From Brachynemurus nebulosus (lineage: Eukaryota > Arthropoda > Insecta > Neuroptera > Myrmeleontidae): a DNA stretch of 64,000 bases. This document shows positions 59,446 through 64,000 of this stretch, piece after piece. The number at the start of each line of letters is the position of its first letter. The stretch's first letter is position 1. The notes below the pieces were generated by a model. The model did not search any database. It was not told the DNA's origin and saw only the letters and a list, made by a program, of their open reading frames with translations. The stretch is taken from the NCBI GenBank assembly GCA_035578155.1, contig JAPWDM010000015.1:13378574-13442573 (forward strand). The letters are read 5' to 3'. The translations under genes and the position numbers were made by a program.

Positions 59446-59536
59446 ATTGCATGAACTTTGCTTGAGTTTTTTTTTTTAATAGAAAGCTGGATTCGGTTAA
59501 TATGCAAAAATCTTTTTTTTTTAAATTTTTTTCAGC
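59446..59536. other. Short spacer
   Basis: T-rich, no feature. Confidence 0.5.
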
Positions 59537-59752
59537 AAAATCACTTTGGGAACATGTTCTACACATAAGTTGCTATCAATTTTGGGAAAAAATCGATTTT
59601 TTGATCAAATCTCAAGTAAACCTTCCCTTAACTTACTTTCTAAAAAATCACTTTGGGAACATATTCTACACACAATTAGCTACCAATTTCTGCAAAAAAA
59701 AAACGATTTTTTTTTTAACGACGCTCAAGTAAACCTACCCTTAAAAAAAAAG
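59537..59752. repeat. ~108 bp direct duplication
   Basis: AAAATCACTTTGGGAACATG...CTACACA...CTCAAGTAAACCT occurs at 59537-59644 and again at 59645-59752 with moderate divergence. Confidence 0.75.
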
Positions 59753-59758
59753 AAAAGA

Positions 59759-60552
59759 TTATTCATTTTGATTAAAGCAAAATGTATATTCATTGTTATC
59801 CAGGTTATCCTCCAGATCTGATTCTGGAACATGTTCTGTATCAGTACTGCTAGGGACATCTATGTCAGATTCTGTTTCATTTCCTAAAGAATTTTTTTGG
59901 TTTGATGTTATTTTTATTATTTCTTCGGATTTTTTCATCGTTTATAAATTATGTTTGACAAATACCAATTTGGCAGCCCTTGCATTTGTTAAACGATTCC
60001 TCCGGGCAGTGTGAATCAAACTATGTGTACTAAAAGATTTTTCAGTAGCAGCAGATCTAGGAGGTGCACTTAAAATTGCAGAAGCTATATGCGACAAACC
60101 CATTTGTGAACACAGTCCTTGCCACCATTGAAAACGTTAATTGGTTGAGGATTTTTCTCTGCTATTTTCCATAAAAATTCAAATTTCCAATATCTGCTTT
60201 TTGATCAATATTCCGCCAATTCTTTGATAACAGTCATTTCATTTATTTCGGTAGTAATTATTTGTACCCCTTTACGTAATTTTTCAGCAACCTTATAAAT
60301 ATATTCTATTCCTTCAACATCTTGTTGTGGCGTCAAATCAATGCCTCTTCGTCTGCAATCGAGAATGTTAGCAGCATAGTGTATTGGAGAAAGCACCATT
60401 TCCTTTCTTTGTTGAAAAATTTCCATTATTTGTTTGCTTTCGGTTTCTGATAACAATGATTTTGAGTCACTTAAAGAATATATTAAATGATTTTTTATCT
60501 CATTTACTGCCTGTACGACGAAACTAATTTGAGGAGTGTCCGTGTTAACCAA
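59759..60552 (-). pseudogene. hAT transposase C-terminal fragment
   Basis: The frame 60205-60552 contains LSPIHYAANILDCRRRGIDL and TPQQDVEGIEYIYKVAEKL. After stops and slips near 60140-60205 comes WWQGLCSQMGLSHIASAIL, followed by SAPPRSAATEKSFSTHSLIH and ARRNRLTNARAAKLVFVKHN. This is the hAT dimerisation domain with its W, SAATE and R.RL.. hallmarks. A stop precedes an acidic C-terminal tail that ends at 59759. The N-terminal BED finger and catalytic core are missing. It is a dead, 5'-truncated remnant. Confidence 0.85.
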
Positions 60553-60958
60553 TGTAACCGATACTGTGTGTGTATATCAAATTGACATAAATTTTAGCGG
60601 AGTATATAGATGTTATATCGTGGAAGCGTGTTCTTTTATAAAAAAAATATATTTTACTATTGGGCACTTATGTCAATTGGTCCATGGAGTAGATCAAAAT
60701 ACGAAAATATATTTTTTCAAACAACGGTACAATATTTTACAAAGTTTTTTATGTAAATATAATACGTGGCTTAAATTTAGGTACCTACAACTAGTGCTTA
60801 ACCCTAACCTAACATGTACAATACTAAATAATTACAATACATGAAAATAATTAATAGTGACTCGATACAAAGGAAAATTTTCAAAAGCCTTTAAACATGA
60901 ATAATTAAAAATAAGATAAAAATGTAACCTAAAAACACTTACGCACACACTTTCTCTT
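60553..60958. other. Non-coding spacer before the Jockey element
   Basis: No recognised domain. A sharp rise in GC near 60960 marks the border with the LINE. Confidence 0.5.
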
Positions 60959-61011
60959 CACTTACTCCGTCCGCACGTACACATTTGACCGCCCCCCGGG
61001 GCCGAGGGCAG

Positions 61012-63668
61012 TTACGGTGGGGAGATATCCATCGGCAGGATGAACTTCTTCCTCCGCTTGGACAGTGTCTTTGAAGGCAGGAACAAGTCAGCAATTCGGT
61101 CGTTGTGAAGACGGCATCTGGCCAGGTGACGTGAGGTTAGTGACATAATGTAGTCAAAAACAGATTCGCCTGATTCTTGATGTAGTTGACGTACCGGGGT
61201 ACGTCGCGGGGCGTTCAGGATAAGACGAAGTATCCTGTTCTGGAACAGTTGCAATTTGGCAATGTTGCCAGATGAAATAGTGCACCACACAGGTGCAGCA
61301 TATGTGACGATGGGCCAGATGCACGTCTTGTACAGCTGTATCCTCTTCGCCGTCGGGATGACATTGGAGACGAGTAGGGGCCGTAGCCGGGCAGCAGCAC
61401 ATTCGCCGGCGATTCGTCGTCCTGTTACAGCTGTCTTGAACGTGAGTTTACGGTCGAGGTACAGACCGAGATACTTGATGACGGGTGACGTAGTGATTCG
61501 GCAGTCGCCGCATCGAAGTTGAGAACGTGGAAGCAGCCTGGAGTGGGTGAAGATGACAGCTTCGGTCTTGTTGGAGTTGACTTTGATGCGGTTTTCCTGA
61601 AAGTAGTCTTGGAGGGTGGTGAGCGCCTTTTCCATCCGCCTCTCAGCAGTCGACTGGTTCGCTCTCGTTGACGAGGTGAAGACAGCAGTATCATCAGCGT
61701 ACAGGGCGATCTGGACCTTGGGTGGCATCTTGCGAATGTCGTTGATGTATAAGCTGAACAGGACTGGCCCAAGGATCGAACCTAGGGGCACGCCGGCTGG
61801 TATATGGAGGACGCTGGACTTGACGTCGCCGCTTTCGACATAAAAGCTCCGGTTGGTGAGGTAGTTCTGGATGATCTTGGTGATATACATTGGTACATCA
61901 TGGGACTGCAGCTTGGCGATGAGGTTGGCGTGCCATACATTGTCGAAAGCTTTCTCGATATCCAGAGATACCAGCGTCGTGTTCAGCTTCTTGCGTAGTC
62001 CGCGGGTGATGTGATCGGTAATCCTACCGAGCTGGTGTGTCGTTGAGTGACCGGATCTGAAACCAAATTGATCATTTGGAATTAGTTCTTCTATGTGTGA
62101 TAGAAGGCGGGTGTGGTTGACTTTTTCAAGGAGTTTGCTGATCGAAGGAAGCAGGCTGATAGGTCGGTAGCTGGTGGGGAGGTTGGGTGGTTTTCCCGGT
62201 TTGGAAAGAGGAACAACTTTTGCCACTTTCCACTGTTGCGGGAAGTAACTAAGTTGTAAACAACTGTTGAAGATGTGTTTCATCTGAAGAAGGGCTTTCT
62301 TCGGCAGCTTTTTCAGGTGCCGGTTGGGGATGGTGTCGGCGCCGGGGGCCTTACGATTTCTTGCTTTCCTAATGTGTTTACTGATCTCCCCCACAGTTGT
62401 GGGTTTGATAGTAATCGGCAGGACAGACGCATTCGCGACTTCGGCTACTGCTCGTACAATACCGGCGCTTTCACGTGGATGTGGCAGTTGCTCTCTGATG
62501 CGGTGCGCCTCCTGGAATGATTCCGCGATAATTTGGATTTTCTCTGAAGGATCCGTAACTAACAAATTGTCTTTGTTTATTGCTGGTATTGTCGCGTCAC
62601 GTGGTTTGAACGAGCGAATTAGCTGCCAAAAGTCCTGGTTGGAGTCAATCCGCTGTTCAAAGTATTCGTTAAATAGTCGTCCGCGTTCGTCGCGTATTTT
62701 GTCACGTATCTATCTGGTTAAGTCCATCTGGAAGTCCTTGTAATATATCAGTCTTGTCCGCTAGTACAGTCGTCTTTGTCTGTTCCGTTCCCAGATAAGT
62801 TCAAGGATTTCGAGACTCGGGTTATAGGTGTAGGCGCTGGGAACACGTTTGGTTGGGATACAGTGCTTACTGGCTTCGCTAATTTCATGCTGCTGCTCCT
62901 CCAGGACAGTGTCGACATCACGAGTGGTTTCAATATCCTTCGAACATTTATGCTCTCGTTTATCATAGTTCTGAATTTGCTCCAGTCCGCATTAGCAACA
63001 TCCTGCACCGTTATGGGTTTGGGTTTTTTCACACGAAAACAGAAGTTCGTGATGACAGGTCCTTGGATGGTGTAGGTATGACTGGAGCGAGTATTCGTGT
63101 TTTTGGTGATGGTTAGATCGATGGTATTGCACAGGAGTCCTTCTGTTTGCGGGCAATGTGTGGGACCATCCGGGAACAGCAGTTCAGTTCTGGTCTCTTC
63201 GAGAAGCCGCATTAGAATCCTCCCGTTAATGTTGATGTCGGTTGTTGCCTTATTCCACGCTGGGTGGAACACGTTAGAGTCGCCAGTCAGTAGTGTGTGA
63301 GGACTGCGGTCGAGGAGCTTCTCGAAATCGTCTGCGTCAATTTGGCCGCGTGTGTAGGCGGCGGTGACGATGAATGGTGGCGTCGCCTCGATCAGCACGC
63401 TGACATGTGCGGTCTGGATTTGGAGGTCGGGCATTGCACTATGCTTGACATCCTTACGGATGAGCAGTGCCACCCCCCCCCCCCCCTTGGCGGTCTTTCC
63501 TGTCTTGGCGATGAATTTTGTAACCTGGAACAGAGAAGGTTTTATTAGGTTTGAGCCAGGTCTCGGTGATCGCAGCAGCATCAACGTTGTGGGTGTGTAG
63601 CAGCGAGAAGTTCTTCTTTCTTCTTCAAAAGACCACCGCCGATGTTAAGGTTGAGTAGGCGAAACCGC
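61012..63668 (-). pseudogene. Jockey ORF2: APE endonuclease and reverse transcriptase, frameshifted
   Basis: Endonuclease, broken at several points: NIGGGLLKKKEELLA near 63630, ITETWLKPNKTFSVPGY near 63550, then a 14-C run (63473-63486) that shifts frame. Next come VALLIRKDVKHS, VTAAYTRGQIDADDFEKLL, LLTGDSNVFHPAWN and GLLCNTIDLTITKN (62748-63480). After a TAG near 62710 the reverse transcriptase is open for over 500 residues: RKAPGADTIPNRHLKKLP, VVPLSKPGKPPNLP, SYRPISLLPSISKLLE, FGFRSGHSTTHQL, VSLDIEKAFDNVW, GVPLGSILGPVLFSLYIND, catalytic YADDTAVF, and a C-terminal PVWCTISS/FQNRILRLILNAPR. The stop at 61012 is the natural end. The reverse transcriptase looks intact; the protein as a whole is not. 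Some breaks at homopolymers could be sequencing errors. Confidence 0.9.
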
Positions 63669-64000
63669 TTAGTTAAAGCGGCTGGCCCACTCGTAGATAG
63701 CAATGGCATGTTGGAAGCCATCGGAGCAACTACGAAGTTTGCTGTTCAATTCACGAACAGACTGGATAATGGTTTTTATATCACACAACTGATTCAATTG
63801 ACTCAGCTCTGTGACGAGTGTGAAAAGATCATCCGATGATGATCCAGAACTGGATGTGGATTGGATTGGAGCTTGTGTTGGTTCAGGAACAGGGGCGGGA
63901 ATTCCTGGATCTGGTGCAGGTGGCGGGGCAGGAGCAGTCGCTGATAGCTTCTGAGCTGGACGTTGCCGCCGTTGTGGAAGTGCTGGGAAAGCGGGAGTGT
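63669..64000 (-). CDS. Jockey ORF1 (gag-like) C-terminus, partial
   Basis: The frame is open from the window edge to TAA at 63669-63671. A Pro/Ala/Gln-rich stretch (PAPPPAPDPGIPAPVPEPTQ) and a Ser/Asp stretch (SSSGSSSDD) precede the helical tail LFTLVTELSQLNQLCDI, IIQSVRELNSKL and AIAIYEWASRFN. Jockey-type ORF1 proteins end in a similar helical tail after the zinc knuckles, which would lie beyond the window. ORF2 begins within a few bases of this stop. Confidence 0.75.
   Translation of the reverse strand, partial: TPAFPALPQRRQRPAQKLSATAPAPPPAPDPGIPAPVPEPTQAPIQSTSSSGSSSDDLFTLVTELSQLNQLCDIKTIIQSVRELNSKLRSCSDGFQHAIAIYEWASRFN

Larger units (their letters stand above)
60960..64000 (-). mobile_element. 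Jockey-clade LINE, partial (runs off the window)
   Basis: A GC-richer block (near 50% by eye) contrasts with the AT-rich surroundings. It contains ORF1 end, endonuclease and reverse transcriptase in order on the minus strand, with a short 3' region (60960-61011). The 5' part lies beyond 64000. Composition and moderate damage suggest a different and fairly young source compared with neighbours. Confidence 0.85.

Overview
This window is eukaryotic and almost certainly from an insect. It is very AT-rich with long homopolymers and (TA)n microsatellites. It carries TTAGG-rich tracts and is built almost entirely from arthropod-type transposable elements. The primer-binding site of one LTR element matches the 3' end of insect initiator tRNA-Met. 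No single-copy host gene, rRNA, tRNA or CRISPR array could be supported. The insect order cannot be fixed from the sequence alone.

Layout. 1-7 kb: AT-rich sequence, a 0.9 kb TIR element, and a THAP-domain transposase remnant (minus). 7-12.1 kb: one copy of an unnamed repeat unit that encodes a ~136-residue protein. A decayed Tc1/pogo-type transposon (8009-11176) has inserted into its gene. 12.1-14 kb: a LINE reverse-transcriptase tail, a 242 bp piggyBac-type MITE with TTAA flanks, and an unknown decayed gene. 14040-21051: a complete young BEL/Pao retrotransposon (minus) with ~1% diverged LTRs and a 5 bp target duplication. 21.1-24.6 kb: a dead mariner, a LINE endonuclease scrap, a 142 bp tandem satellite and a small foldback element. 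24719-29011: a foldback derivative of the same pogo family. Both arms come from the 3' end of the transposon, and a second copy of the 136-residue gene unit sits between them. 29.3-35.3 kb: a MITE, a 1.9 kb foldback element with ~0.5 kb arms, and a Mutator-like (MULE) transposase pseudogene that ends in a ubiquitin-specific-protease-like domain. 36-43 kb: a hAT-type end and an internally deleted Gypsy element (minus). 43-47 kb: tandem repeats and a THAP/DDE transposase pseudogene (plus). 47.1-54.2 kb: a Transib (RAG1-related) transposase pseudogene (minus), split by a nearly intact 4.8 kb LINE with a 14-15 bp target duplication and, separately, by a pogo-like terminus. 54-60.6 kb: AT-rich DNA, a non-coding LTR element with an initiator tRNA-Met primer site, and a hAT transposase remnant. 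60.96-64 kb: a GC-richer Jockey LINE (minus) running off the window edge.

How the parts work together. There is no host pathway here. The organisation is a history of nested insertions: pogo into the 136-residue gene unit, that unit again inside a pogo foldback, and a LINE inside Transib. The most notable points are the pogo foldback with gene-like cargo, a GC-rich hairpin conserved with a compensatory base change in both cargo copies, an apparent -1 frameshift signal joining LINE ORF1 to an ORF2 that lacks an AUG, and the MULE transposase with a deubiquitinase-like tail.
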